From Lysobacteraceae bacterium (GTDB lineage: Bacteria; Pseudomonadota; Gammaproteobacteria; Xanthomonadales; Xanthomonadaceae), in the NCBI GenBank assembly GCA_028293685.1, contig JAQGOI010000186.1, positions 1 to 5,860 of the forward strand: a stretch of 5,860 nt of DNA, given 5' to 3'. The notes beneath the pieces were generated by a model, which was given only the letters and a program-made list of their open reading frames with translations, ran no database searches and had not been told where the DNA came from. The translations under genes were made by a program, and so were the position numbers. Position 1 is the stretch's first letter, and each line of letters begins with the position of its first letter. This document shows, piece by piece, positions 1 to 5,860 of this stretch.

Positions 1-117
1 GAGCAGTAACAACGCGACAAACGCCACCGTTGTCGCGTACGTCGACCACAATGGCGGCGCGCTGCGCGATACGGTGTCTTGCGTGCTCAAGTGCCAAGCC
101 CCTTGCGTCGTGTCCAC
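1..117 (-). CDS. Probable membrane protein, N-terminal fragment (runs off left edge)
   Basis: I do not recognise this gene. On the minus strand a reading frame opens with GTG at 117-115 and stays open to base 1, giving 39 residues that begin (M)DTTQGAWHLSTQD and end in a hydrophobic run, TTVAFVALLLL, which looks like the start of a first transmembrane helix. An in-frame TAG lies three codons upstream, so the start must be this GTG or a later codon. No clear Shine-Dalgarno sequence precedes it. It lies in the same direction as pilA, just beyond the pilA terminator. Genes next to pilA in related bacteria often encode pilin-modifying membrane glycosyltransferases or other pilus proteins, but the fragment is too short to assign. 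The competing plus-strand frame has no stop before the terminator, which makes it less likely. Confidence 0.45.
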   Translation of the reverse strand, partial: MDTTQGAWHLSTQDTVSRSAPPLWSTYATTVAFVALLLL

Positions 118-130
118 GGAAGTCTACGGG

Positions 131-160
131 CAAAAAAAAACCCCCGTTGCCGGGGGCTTT
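131..160 (-). terminator. Rho-independent terminator of pilA
   Basis: Read on the minus strand, a GC hairpin (CCCCCG, loop GCAA, CGGGGG; bases 156-141) is followed by nine T residues (140-132). It begins about 20 bases after the pilA stop codon. Four A residues before the stem can pair with the T-tract, so a weaker terminator may also act on the plus strand. This is a classic strong intrinsic terminator for an abundant mRNA. Confidence 0.9.
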
Positions 161-175
161 TCGAACAGCGATGAA

Positions 176-616
176 TTAATCGCGGCACTGCGACGGCAGG
201 TACTTCGGGGTGACCGTGGTGCCTGAGCCGGTCGGGGTGCAAGTCCAGCGGACGCTGCCGCCTGTGAACGAGGGCTGCAGGATGAGCGTCTGGTTGGCGA
301 CGGGCGTCGGACCCGAGTAAGTGATGGTGATGATGCCACTGCCGCTGACATGCACGCCGCTCACGTTGTTGCCGGTGATGGTGGTGCTGATGCCGGCGCT
401 GCCATCAGAATCCACGAACTTACCAGTCGACGACTTGGTCTCGGCGACGGCAAGTTTTGCGGCGCCGGCGAGGTTCATGCCTTCCGACACCTTGGCGCGG
501 ACCTGGTAGTCCTGGTACGCCGGGATGGCGATCGCCATCAAGATACCGAGGATGGCGATCACGATCATCAATTCGATGAGCGTGAAGCCTTGCTGCATTC
601 TTTTCATGTTCTTCAT
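176..616 (-). CDS. pilA: Type IV major pilin precursor PilA
   Basis: This is the structural subunit of the type IV pilus, used for twitching motility, attachment and DNA uptake. The 146-residue precursor has a short basic leader, [10 protein letters not shown], followed by [20 protein letters not shown]. The prepilin peptidase PilD would cut between G10 and F11 and N-methylate F11. E15 is the conserved Glu5 of the mature pilin. The hydrophobic helix (about 11-35) anchors the subunit in the inner membrane before assembly and forms the filament core. The C-terminal part is Ser/Thr/Gly-rich, with cysteines at 126 and 144 that probably form the D-region disulfide. The mature length of 136 residues is usual for a small type IVa pilin. 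The ATG at 616 is chosen because the leader fits and AGGGGA (628-623) lies 6 bases upstream; the frame is open farther upstream but without pilin features. Expression is probably PilR/sigma-54 dependent. Confidence 0.96.
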   Translation of the reverse strand: MKNMKRMQQGFTLIELMIVIAILGILMAIAIPAYQDYQVRAKVSEGMNLAGAAKLAVAETKSSTGKFVDSDGSAGISTTITGNNVSGVHVSGSGIITITYSGPTPVANQTLILQPSFTGGSVRWTCTPTGSGTTVTPKYLPSQCRD

Positions 617-685
617 GGTGTATCCCCTAGAGGTTGTTTTGACTTCACGTGCCCACGCAGCCGGCATTCCGGATCCGTCGGTAGC

Positions 686-705
686 CGTGCAGCGATGCAC
701 GTGCA
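686..705 (-). other. Hairpin and palindrome at the 5' end of the pilA mRNA
   Basis: Bases 686-701 form an inverted repeat CGTGCA-GCGA-TGCACG (6-bp stem, 4-base loop). It overlaps a perfect 10-bp palindrome, TGCACGTGCA, at 696-705. With transcription starting near 705, either structure would sit at the extreme 5' end of the roughly 89-base pilA leader. A 5' hairpin of this kind could stabilise the message; that role is inferred. Confidence 0.4.
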
Positions 706-716
706 GTAAAGCATAC

Positions 717-732
717 GCAGGTCGCGTGCCAA
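717..732 (-). promoter_or_regulatory. Sigma-54 (-24/-12) promoter of pilA
   Basis: The minus strand reads TTGGCACG-CGAC-CTGC from 732 to 717. The consensus is TGGCACG-N4-TTGC; only the first T of the -12 element differs, and the GG-to-GC spacing is exact. This predicts a start near 705 and an 89-base leader before the pilA ATG. pilA in Pseudomonas and related bacteria is transcribed by sigma-54 polymerase with PilR, and pilR lies directly upstream here. Confidence 0.85.
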
Positions 733-805
733 GGGGGCCACTCCGCCCCGGGATGTCTGAACTGGTGAGACGGTCACACAACGGGACGACAACCGTTCGC
801 AGGGG

Positions 806-820
806 TGACGCATCGCGTCG
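806..820. promoter_or_regulatory. Candidate PilR enhancer site 1 (proximal dyad)
   Basis: TGACGC-ATC-GCGTCG is an interrupted palindrome (half-sites TGACGC/GCGTCR, five of six positions paired). It lies about -101 to -115 from the predicted pilA start. NtrC-family activators bind as dimers to dyads at such distances. Assignment to PilR is inferred from the neighbouring gene and the position. Confidence 0.55.
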
Positions 821-835
821 CATTTGAACCCGACA

Positions 836-850
836 TGACGCGATGTGTCA
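836..850. promoter_or_regulatory. Candidate PilR enhancer site 2 (distal dyad)
   Basis: TGACGC-GAT-GTGTCA repeats the architecture of the site at 806-820, starting exactly 30 bp away (about three helical turns, so on the same DNA face). It covers about -131 to -145 from the predicted start. Bases 806-819 and 837-850 are also near-perfect reverse complements (13 of 14). The TGTC half-site resembles the motif described for PilR at Pseudomonas aeruginosa pilA. Confidence 0.55.
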
Positions 851-909
851 GTTTTACAGCGCCATCGAATACGGACGTCAGGAATCCATGGCCGCCCATC
901 GGCGTGAGC

Positions 910-2319
910 TCAATCGATCCCGAGCTTCTTCAGCTTGTAGCGCAATGCCCGGAACGTAATGCCGAGCGCCGACGCCGCACGCGTCTTGTTGTAGCGGTTC
1001 TCGACGAGCGCCTGCTGGATCTGTGCGCGTTCGATTTCCTCGATGTACGAGGGCAACGCGCTGGTGGCGCTCTCACGGGGATTCATGGTGCGCGGGTCGC
1101 GCGGAATTACCGGACCCACCGGTCGATCGTTCGAGCTGCCGGATTTCGACGGCAGGCGCAGGTCGGCGACGGAGATGACGTCGCCATCGGCCAGTGCCAA
1201 GGCGCGTTCGAGGATGTTTTCCAGTTCGCGCACATTGCCGGGGAAGGCATAGGTCTTGAGTGCGGCGAGCGCGTCGCTGCCCAACGACGGCGGCTGGCGG
1301 TGTTGCGCGGCGGACAGACGCACGAGGATCGTGTCGGCAAGAATCGGAAGATCCTCGATGCGCTCGCGCAGTGGCGGCACGCGCAGCTCGATGACGTTGA
1401 TGCGGTAATAGAGGTCGTGGCGGAAGCGCCCGTCCGCGATCAGGCCCGCCAGATCCTTGTGTGTCGCCGACAGGATGCGTACGTCCACCGGGATTTCGGC
1501 CGATGCGCCGACCGGGCGGATGGATTTTTCCTGGATCGCACGCAGCAGCTTGACCTGCATCTGCATGGGCAGTTCGGCGATTTCATCGAGGAACAGCGTG
1601 CCGCCGTCGGCGGCCTGGAACAGCCCGGCCTTGTCGACATGGGCGCCGGTGAAGCTGCCTTTCCTGTGCCCGAAGAATTCGCTCTCCATCAGCTCGGTCG
1701 GGATCGCGCCGCAGTTGACCGGGACGAAGGGACCGCTGGCGCGGCCACCTTCGGCGTGGATGGTGCGCGCGACCAGTTCCTTGCCGACACCGGATTCGCC
1801 CGAAATCGAAATGGGCGCCTGGCTGCGGGCCACCTTGGCAACGGTCTCGCGCAGCGTCTGCATCGCCTGCGAGTTGCCGCTCAGCCTCCCGAGGCCGGCA
1901 TCGGCACGGATCTTGCCCAGTCCCTGGCGACGGCGCTCGTTGAGGTCGAGCGCGTGCGTGACCAGTCGGCGCAATACGGCCAGGTCCACCGGCTTGCTGA
2001 CGAAGTCGAAGGCGCCGGCCTTGAGTGCTTCGACGGCGGCATCGACGTTGCCGAAAGCCGTGATCATGGCCACGGGTGTGTCCGGGTGGTTTGCGGCGAT
2101 CGTGGCGATCACGTCCAGGCCGGTGCCGTCGGGCAGGCGCATGTCGGTCAGGCACAGGTCGTAGGTGGCCTGGGCCAGTTGCGCGCGTGCCATGGCGACC
2201 GTGGCGGCCGTGTCGGTGCGCAGGCCCATCCGGCCCAACGTGAGAACCAGCAACTCGCGGATGTCGTGCTCGTCATCGACGATCAACGCGCTGGGGGGAG
2301 CGCTGCGTGGGTCACTCAT
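910..2319 (-). CDS. pilR: PilR, sigma-54-dependent response regulator of pilin expression
   Basis: PilR is the NtrC-type transcription activator that is phosphorylated through PilS and activates pilA by ATP-driven remodelling of sigma-54 RNA polymerase in the cytoplasm. The 469-residue protein has three domains. The receiver domain (about 10-125) has acidic residues D15/D16, phospho-acceptor D59 in LTDMRLPDG and K109. The AAA+ domain (about 145-385) has Walker A GESGVGK (174-180), the sigma-54 contact loop GSFTGA (221-226), Walker B TLFLDEI (241-247), a putative arginine-finger region GRFRHDLYYR (297-306) and the sensor II region FPGNVRELEN (359-368). A Fis-type helix-turn-helix occupies about 430-469. 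The loop is GSFTGA rather than the commoner GAFTGA. The ATG at 2319 is chosen because MSDPRSAPPSALIVDDE starts directly before the receiver domain and AAGGTGGGG lies just upstream; the longer open frame overlaps pilS. It lies 65 bases after pilS, probably in the same transcript. Confidence 0.96.
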   Translation of the reverse strand: MSDPRSAPPSALIVDDEHDIRELLVLTLGRMGLRTDTAATVAMARAQLAQATYDLCLTDMRLPDGTGLDVIATIAANHPDTPVAMITAFGNVDAAVEALKAGAFDFVSKPVDLAVLRRLVTHALDLNERRRQGLGKIRADAGLGRLSGNSQAMQTLRETVAKVARSQAPISISGESGVGKELVARTIHAEGGRASGPFVPVNCGAIPTELMESEFFGHRKGSFTGAHVDKAGLFQAADGGTLFLDEIAELPMQMQVKLLRAIQEKSIRPVGASAEIPVDVRILSATHKDLAGLIADGRFRHDLYYRINVIELRVPPLRERIEDLPILADTILVRLSAAQHRQPPSLGSDALAALKTYAFPGNVRELENILERALALADGDVISVADLRLPSKSGSSNDRPVGPVIPRDPRTMNPRESATSALPSYIEEIERAQIQQALVENRYNKTRAASALGITFRALRYKLKKLGID

Positions 2320-2344
2320 GGGCCCCACCTTAACGGATGCGCGA

Positions 2345-2358
2345 CATTGGAGCCAATG
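2345..2358. repeat. Short dyad in the pilS-pilR gap
   Basis: CATTGG-AG-CCAATG has perfect 6-bp arms and a 2-bp centre. It lies in the 65-base gap between the pilS stop and the pilR start, about 26 bases upstream of the pilR ATG. It could be a small operator or a weak leader hairpin, or it could be chance. No T-tract follows, so it is not a terminator. Confidence 0.3.
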
Positions 2359-2384
2359 CGTTCGGTCATCCTGCTGAATGGGAG

Positions 2385-4001
2385 TCAGGCCCTCAGCAGT
2401 GCGTGGGGACCAGGCAGCACCACCCGGAAGCAACTGCCGCCAGCGGGGACCGCGACGTAGTCGAGCGTGGCTTCGTTGGCGATGCACAGCTCGCGCGCGA
2501 TATACAGGCCAAGTCCGGTGCCGTGTTCGGAGGTCGTATAGAACGGCCGGAACAACCGCGGCTGCACGGCTTCGGGAATGCCCGGTCCGCGATCGATGAC
2601 ATCGATGGTCGGCTTGCCGTAACGGTTGTGCACCACGAGCGTCACGCGGGCCGGGTCTCCCGGCAGTCGTCCGTAATGCAGGGCGTTCTGCAGCAGCACG
2701 GTCAGCACCTGTTGCAGGTGGCGCAAATCGACCAGGGCCGGCACCGTGCCGGCACCGTGCCGGATATGCACGCTGCCCGACTCGGGCGGCAGCATCTGTT
2801 CGTAGTCGTCGATGAAGCGCTGCACCCAGACGACCAGGTCGACGTGCTCGGCGTTGGCGCGCTCGCGGCGGGCGATGCCCAGTACGCTCTGGACGATGCC
2901 GTTGGTGCGCAGGCATTGCTGGTGGATGATTTCCAGCAGGCGGCGATCGCAGTCGACGATGTCGCGCGATTCCTCCAGCAGTTGCGTCGCATAGCTGATC
3001 GCGGCCAGCGGATTTCGGATTTCGTGTGCCAGGCTCGCCGAGAACCGGCCCAGCGTGGCCAATGTCATCGACTCGGCGCGGCGCGACACCATCGATGTGT
3101 CGTCGAGGAAGACCAGGGCGGCATCGCTGTTGGCCAACAGGCGCGCGAACCGGGGCAACACCTCGGCCTGCTCGGCGCCCAGTCGCATCGGGGTGTCGTC
3201 ATTGGCGCCATCCTCGCGCCACTTGCCCAGGCGCCGCGCCAGTTCCGGCGCGGCGACGACCAGGTTGCGCTCGCCCTCGCCTGCCTCGCCGAGCAGCAGC
3301 AACGCGGCCTCGTTGGCCAGGCGCAGGCGGCCTTCACCGTCGACCACGACGACGCCGGTGCGCATGCGCCGGATGATCAGTTCGTTGATTTCCGCCAAGT
3401 CGGCCAGTTCAACGCCTCGGCGCTCGGCGAGCGCCTGGCTGGCCCGCATCTGCCGGCCCAGCAGGTAGGTCAGCATGGCGATGGCCAGGAAACTCACCGA
3501 AAACATCACTCGTTCCGCCAGCGGGCTGGGGTTTGTATTGCCCCCGAGCGACGTCCAGACCATCTCGCCGATCATGGCCGTCGCCGCCAACGCCGCGCCG
3601 CCCAGCCCATAGCGCAAGGGCAGCAACAGCGCGGCGGCGCCGATGTTGAACAGCAACATCAGCGCGATACCAGGACTCGCCAGCGGCAGCGCATGGATGG
3701 CGAGCGCGGCGACGGCGATATCGATGGCCGTGCCGACCAGCACCTGGGCACGCAAGGCACGTTGGCGTTGTGCCCAGCCGAGCAGTGCCACGCTGGCGAT
3801 CAGGTAGAAAACGGTGGTGCCCTGGCCCAGTCGTGAGCGCTCGACGATCCCCAGCCATTCGCCGACGCGGCTGAACAACATGAGCGCCAGCAGCGCGGCT
3901 TCGAGCATCCGGTACAGGCTGAAGAAGTAGAGCTCCCGGCGCAGGGCGTCTTCGGCCGAAAGCGGAGTGGTCTGTGGCGCGAGGACAGAGCGAGGCGTCA
4001 A
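2385..4001 (-). CDS. pilS: PilS, membrane sensor histidine kinase of pilin expression
   Basis: PilS is the inner-membrane histidine kinase that controls PilR phosphorylation; in Pseudomonas it responds to pilin levels in the membrane. With a TTG start at 4001 the protein has 538 residues. Six hydrophobic segments lie at about 30-43, 63-77, 87-104, 111-129, 132-149 and 165-182. A PAS-like region follows (about 195-305, near MRTGVVVVDGEGRLRLANEA). The kinase core has the H-box SLAHEIRNPL with H326, an N-box LLQNALHYG with N439, the G1 box DRGPGIP (470-476), the F-box PFYTT and the G2 box GTGLGLYIA (494-502). The start is uncertain: an ATG at 4106 would give 573 residues, but the extra part has AT-ending codons (ACA, AAA, ATA, CTT), contains a TATACT promoter-like hexamer and would exceed the usual family length of about 530. 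Neither start has a convincing Shine-Dalgarno sequence. Confidence 0.92.
   Translation of the reverse strand: MTPRSVLAPQTTPLSAEDALRRELYFFSLYRMLEAALLALMLFSRVGEWLGIVERSRLGQGTTVFYLIASVALLGWAQRQRALRAQVLVGTAIDIAVAALAIHALPLASPGIALMLLFNIGAAALLLPLRYGLGGAALAATAMIGEMVWTSLGGNTNPSPLAERVMFSVSFLAIAMLTYLLGRQMRASQALAERRGVELADLAEINELIIRRMRTGVVVVDGEGRLRLANEAALLLLGEAGEGERNLVVAAPELARRLGKWREDGANDDTPMRLGAEQAEVLPRFARLLANSDAALVFLDDTSMVSRRAESMTLATLGRFSASLAHEIRNPLAAISYATQLLEESRDIVDCDRRLLEIIHQQCLRTNGIVQSVLGIARRERANAEHVDLVVWVQRFIDDYEQMLPPESGSVHIRHGAGTVPALVDLRHLQQVLTVLLQNALHYGRLPGDPARVTLVVHNRYGKPTIDVIDRGPGIPEAVQPRLFRPFYTTSEHGTGLGLYIARELCIANEATLDYVAVPAGGSCFRVVLPGPHALLRA
2738..2759. repeat. 11-bp tandem duplication inside pilS
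   Basis: CCGGCACCGTG occurs twice head to tail (2738-2748 and 2749-2759), followed by a partial third copy, CCGG. It lies within pilS at about codon 417, between the H-box and the N-box. Because the unit is not a multiple of three, gain or loss of a copy would shift the frame. Confidence 0.7.
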
Positions 4002-4029
4002 ACGGGCGTCCGGACCGGAAATCCCCGCA

Positions 4030-4035
4030 AGTATA
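4030..4035 (-). promoter_or_regulatory. Possible -10 element for pilS
   Basis: The minus strand reads TATACT, five of six matches to the sigma-70 -10 hexamer and unusually AT-rich for this region. It would place the transcript start near 4023, just before the favoured TTG start of pilS at 4001. No recognisable -35 hexamer lies 16-18 bp upstream, so this is a weak call. Confidence 0.35.
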
Positions 4036-4087
4036 GGCAGGTGCCCGCGCCAGGCCGCGCGGCGAGCGGTCTCGGGCCGGCGATCTT

Positions 4088-4116
4088 TTGTCCGCGACCG
4101 GCGCATGGGCGACAAT
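4088..4116 (+). promoter_or_regulatory. Candidate sigma-70 promoter of sucC
   Basis: TTGTCC (4088-4093) and GACAAT (4111-4116) are separated by 17 bp and each match four of six consensus bases. The predicted start is near 4123, giving a leader of about 60 bases before sucC. The leader opens with a small hairpin, GGGCT/AGCCC, at 4120-4124 and 4131-4135. The element is nearly symmetric, so the other strand carries TTGTCG-N17-GACAAA facing pilS. Confidence 0.45.
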
Positions 4117-4183
4117 GTCGGGCTTCGCGCAGCCCAGGCGTCTGGTGGCCGCGCGCGAACGATTCCCTACTTTCCGGTGACGC

Positions 4184-5350
4184 ATGAACTTTCACGAATA
4201 TCAGGCCAAGCAGCTGTTCGCCGGCTACGGCATCACTGTGCCGGCGGGCCGGGTCGCCCGTACGCCGGACGAGGCCGTCGACGCGGCCAAGACGGTCGGC
4301 GGTGATGCCTGGATGGTGAAGGCGCAGATCCACGCCGGTGGACGCGGCAAGGCCGGCGGGGTGAAATACGCAAAGTCCCTGGCCGAGGTGAAGCAGTACG
4401 CCGCCGGCATGCTCGGGACCAAGATGGAAACCTACCAGTCAGCCGGCATCGCACTGCCGGTCGATTGCGTGCTGGTTGCGCAGGCCACCGACATCGCGCG
4501 CGAGTTGTACCTGTCGATGCTGGTCGACCGCTCCAGCAGGACGCTGACGTTCATCGCGTCGTCCGATGGTGGCGTCGAAATCGAAAAGACGGCGGTCGAA
4601 AACCCCGATGCGATCAAGACGCTGCACGTCAACTTCGTGCAGGGCCTGCAGCCGTATCAGTGCCGCGAGCTCGGCTTCGGCCTGGGCCTCGATGCGAAGC
4701 AGGTCGGCCAGCTGACGAAGATCATGCTGGGGCTCTACAAGCTGTTCAACGAGAAGGACCTGGCGCTGGTCGAACTCAACCCGCTGGCGATCCTCACCGA
4801 TGGCAATCTCGCCGTCCTCGACGGCAAGGTCAATTCCGACGACAACGCGACGTTCCGACATTCCGATCTTGCGGCGATGCGCGACATACGCCAGGAAGAC
4901 CCGACCGAGGTCCTCGCCAGCCAGCACGACCTCAATTACGTGACGATGGACGGCAACATCGGCTGCATGGTCAATGGCGCCGGGCTTGCGATGGCGACGA
5001 TGGACGTCATCGCGCTCAACGGCGGCACGCCGGCGAACTTCCTGGATGTCGGCGGCGGCGCCACGAAGCAGCGCGTCACCGAAGCGTTCAAGCTGATCCT
5101 GTCCAGCGACAGGGTGCGTGCGATCTTCGTCAACATCTTCGGCGGCATCGTGCGCTGCGACATGATCGCCGAGGGCATCATCGCCGCCGTCAAGGAGGTC
5201 GACGTCAAGGTCCCGGTGATCGTGCGGCTGGAAGGCACCAACGTCGAGGAAGGCAAGGCGTTGCTCAGGAGCAGCGGCCTGGCGATCACCTCGGCCGACG
5301 ACATCAACGATGGCGCCAGGAAGGCGGTCGCGGCGGCGAAAGCGGCCTGA
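4184..5350 (+). CDS. sucC: Succinyl-CoA synthetase (ADP-forming) beta subunit
   Basis: SucC is the beta subunit of succinate-CoA ligase, which with SucD interconverts succinyl-CoA plus ADP and phosphate with succinate plus ATP in the TCA cycle; the enzyme is cytoplasmic. The 388-residue length is standard for bacterial SucC. It starts with the family signature [12 protein letters not shown]. The N-terminal ATP-grasp domain (about 1-235) has K46 and the glycine-rich loop GRGKAGG (53-59) for nucleotide binding, and metal ligands N199 (LVELNP) and D213 (AVLDGK). The C-terminal ligase domain (about 240-388) has [17 protein letters not shown] with N264, FLDVGGGA, the phosphate-contacting [10 protein letters not shown] (317-326) and [11 protein letters not shown]. 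All expected residues are present. The ribosome binding site upstream of the ATG is weak. sucC is divergent from pilS and begins a sucCD operon. Confidence 0.97.
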   Translation: MNFHEYQAKQLFAGYGITVPAGRVARTPDEAVDAAKTVGGDAWMVKAQIHAGGRGKAGGVKYAKSLAEVKQYAAGMLGTKMETYQSAGIALPVDCVLVAQATDIARELYLSMLVDRSSRTLTFIASSDGGVEIEKTAVENPDAIKTLHVNFVQGLQPYQCRELGFGLGLDAKQVGQLTKIMLGLYKLFNEKDLALVELNPLAILTDGNLAVLDGKVNSDDNATFRHSDLAAMRDIRQEDPTEVLASQHDLNYVTMDGNIGCMVNGAGLAMATMDVIALNGGTPANFLDVGGGATKQRVTEAFKLILSSDRVRAIFVNIFGGIVRCDMIAEGIIAAVKEVDVKVPVIVRLEGTNVEEGKALLRSSGLAITSADDINDGARKAVAAAKAA

Positions 5351-5364
5351 TTTCCGGTTATCCC

Positions 5365-5434
5365 TGTAGGAGCGGCTTATAGCCGCGAGCTTTTCCGCTT
5401 AGCGACGAGCTCGCGGCTGTAAGCCGCTCTCACA
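5365..5434. repeat. Inverted pair of REP-like palindromes between sucC and sucD
   Basis: Two 27-base arms (5365-5391 and 5408-5434) are reverse complements at 24 of 27 positions, with a 16-base spacer. The left arm begins TGTAGGAGCGGCTTATAGCC. Each arm contains its own perfect hairpin, GCGGCT-N3-AGCCGC, so the unit can fold as two small hairpins or one long one. This type of dispersed extragenic palindrome is common in Lysobacterales and Pseudomonas genomes. It sits inside the sucCD transcript; no T-tract follows on the plus strand, so it is not a simple terminator. Confidence 0.8.
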
Positions 5435-5457
5435 AAAAGCAAAAACAAGGATTCAAA

Positions 5458-5860
5458 ATGTCCGTTCTCGTCAACAAAGACACCAGGGTCATCGTGCAGG
5501 GCTTCACCGGCACGCAGGGCACTTTCCATGCCGAACAGATGATCGAGTACGGCACGCAGGTCGTCGGCGGTGTGACGCCAGGCAAGGGCGGCACGCTGCA
5601 CCTGGGGTTGCCGGTGTTCGATACCGTCGCCGATGCGGTCGCCGCGACCGGTGCCGATGCGTCGGTGATCTACGTGCCGCCGGCATTTGCCGCCGACGCG
5701 ATCCTGGAGGCGGCCGACGCCGATATCCGCGTGATCGTCTGCATCACCGAAGGCATCCCGGTACTGGACATGCTGCGGGTCAAGAACGTGCTGGCCGGAT
5801 TCGCCAACGTCGTGCTGATCGGCCCGAACTGCCCTGGTGTGATCACGCCTGGCGAATGCA
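5458..5860 (+). CDS. sucD: Succinyl-CoA synthetase alpha subunit (N-terminal part; cut by right edge)
   Basis: SucD is the alpha subunit of succinate-CoA ligase; it binds CoA and carries the histidine that is phosphorylated during catalysis. The first 134 codons are present, of about 290 in the family. They start [18 protein letters not shown] and show the CoA-binding Rossmann features [10 protein letters not shown] (15-24), GGVTPGKGG (37-45), [11 protein letters not shown] and ITEGIP, and end in [13 protein letters not shown]. The catalytic histidine lies beyond the window and cannot be checked. The start is well supported: AAGGA (5447-5451) lies 6 bases before the ATG. The gene follows sucC by 107 bases, a wider gap than usual because of the REP-like pair in between, so its strong ribosome binding site probably ensures independent translation initiation. 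Confidence 0.97.
   Translation, partial: MSVLVNKDTRVIVQGFTGTQGTFHAEQMIEYGTQVVGGVTPGKGGTLHLGLPVFDTVADAVAATGADASVIYVPPAFAADAILEAADADIRVIVCITEGIPVLDMLRVKNVLAGFANVVLIGPNCPGVITPGEC

Noticed and set aside
2..229. Plus-strand frame across the left edge, convergent with pilA
   Set aside because: It has no stop before the terminator and would run through the hairpin and into the 3' end of pilA; the minus-strand alternative has a membrane-helix-like sequence.
755..771. Imperfect dyad GTCT...AGAC between the promoter and the candidate enhancers
   Set aside because: Arms are only 4 bp with a poor centre; it does not match the two upstream sites and could be chance.
617..823. N-terminal extension of pilA to an upstream start at 823
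   Set aside because: The extension would place 69 extra residues before the prepilin leader and would read through the sigma-54 promoter; the ATG at 616 has a good Shine-Dalgarno sequence and a normal leader.
872..909. Possible terminator after pilR (GCCAT ... ATGGC)
   Set aside because: The arms are short and far apart and no T-tract follows on the minus strand, so a pilR terminator is not supported.
805..2460. Long plus-strand open frame (551 codons) opposite pilR
   Set aside because: It lies antisense to a complete, motif-rich pilR. The translation is Arg/Gly/Ala/Val-rich low-information sequence typical of the mirror frame of a GC-rich gene.
2320..2916. N-terminal extension of pilR to 2916
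   Set aside because: It overlaps the conserved kinase domain of pilS in another frame and is Arg-rich shadow sequence; the receiver domain starts right after the ATG at 2319.
2337..3836. Long plus-strand open frame (499 codons) opposite pilS
   Set aside because: Same reason: it mirrors pilS, is rich in His/Gln/Arg, shows no domain, and overlaps the other antisense frame.
4465..5382. Second plus-strand frame inside sucC (305 codons)
   Set aside because: It is a shifted frame of sucC with Arg/Gln/Gly-rich translation and no recognisable domain.

Overview
The window comes from a GC-rich gammaproteobacterium, most likely in the Xanthomonas/Lysobacter group (Lysobacterales). Three things suggest this: the order pilA-pilR-pilS on one strand diverging from sucC-sucD, an arrangement I recall from xanthomonads; strongly GC-rich third codon positions; and a short palindromic repeat of the 'TGTAGGAGCGGCTT' type between sucC and sucD. 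The genus is inferred; nothing here fixes it.

Minus strand, read right to left. pilS (ending at 2385) encodes a six-helix membrane sensor kinase. pilR (2319 to 910) encodes its NtrC-type sigma-54 activator. A 293-bp intergenic region follows, then pilA (616 to 176), the major type IV pilin precursor. That intergenic region holds a well-spaced -24/-12 promoter with +1 near 705. About 100 to 145 bp upstream of +1 lie two 15-bp dyad sites whose starts are exactly 30 bp apart, the layout expected of a PilR enhancer. A strong terminator closes pilA. Only about 15 bp beyond its T-tract, a probable membrane protein gene starts with GTG and runs off the left edge.

Plus strand, from 4184. sucC is complete and sucD is cut by the right edge; they encode the beta and alpha subunits of succinyl-CoA synthetase (TCA cycle). 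A plausible sigma-70 promoter precedes sucC. The sucC-sucD gap is 107 bp and is largely filled by an inverted pair of REP-like palindromes, after which sucD has its own good ribosome binding site.

The pil genes form a regulatory circuit: PilS senses a signal at the inner membrane and controls PilR phosphorylation, and PilR with sigma-54 RNA polymerase drives pilA. The suc genes are metabolically unrelated and share only the divergent upstream region. All complete genes belong to known families. The least described parts are the regulatory DNA of pilA, the terminator/GTG junction after pilA, and the repeat inside the suc operon. I see no RNA genes, CRISPR array, insertion sequence or phage genes.
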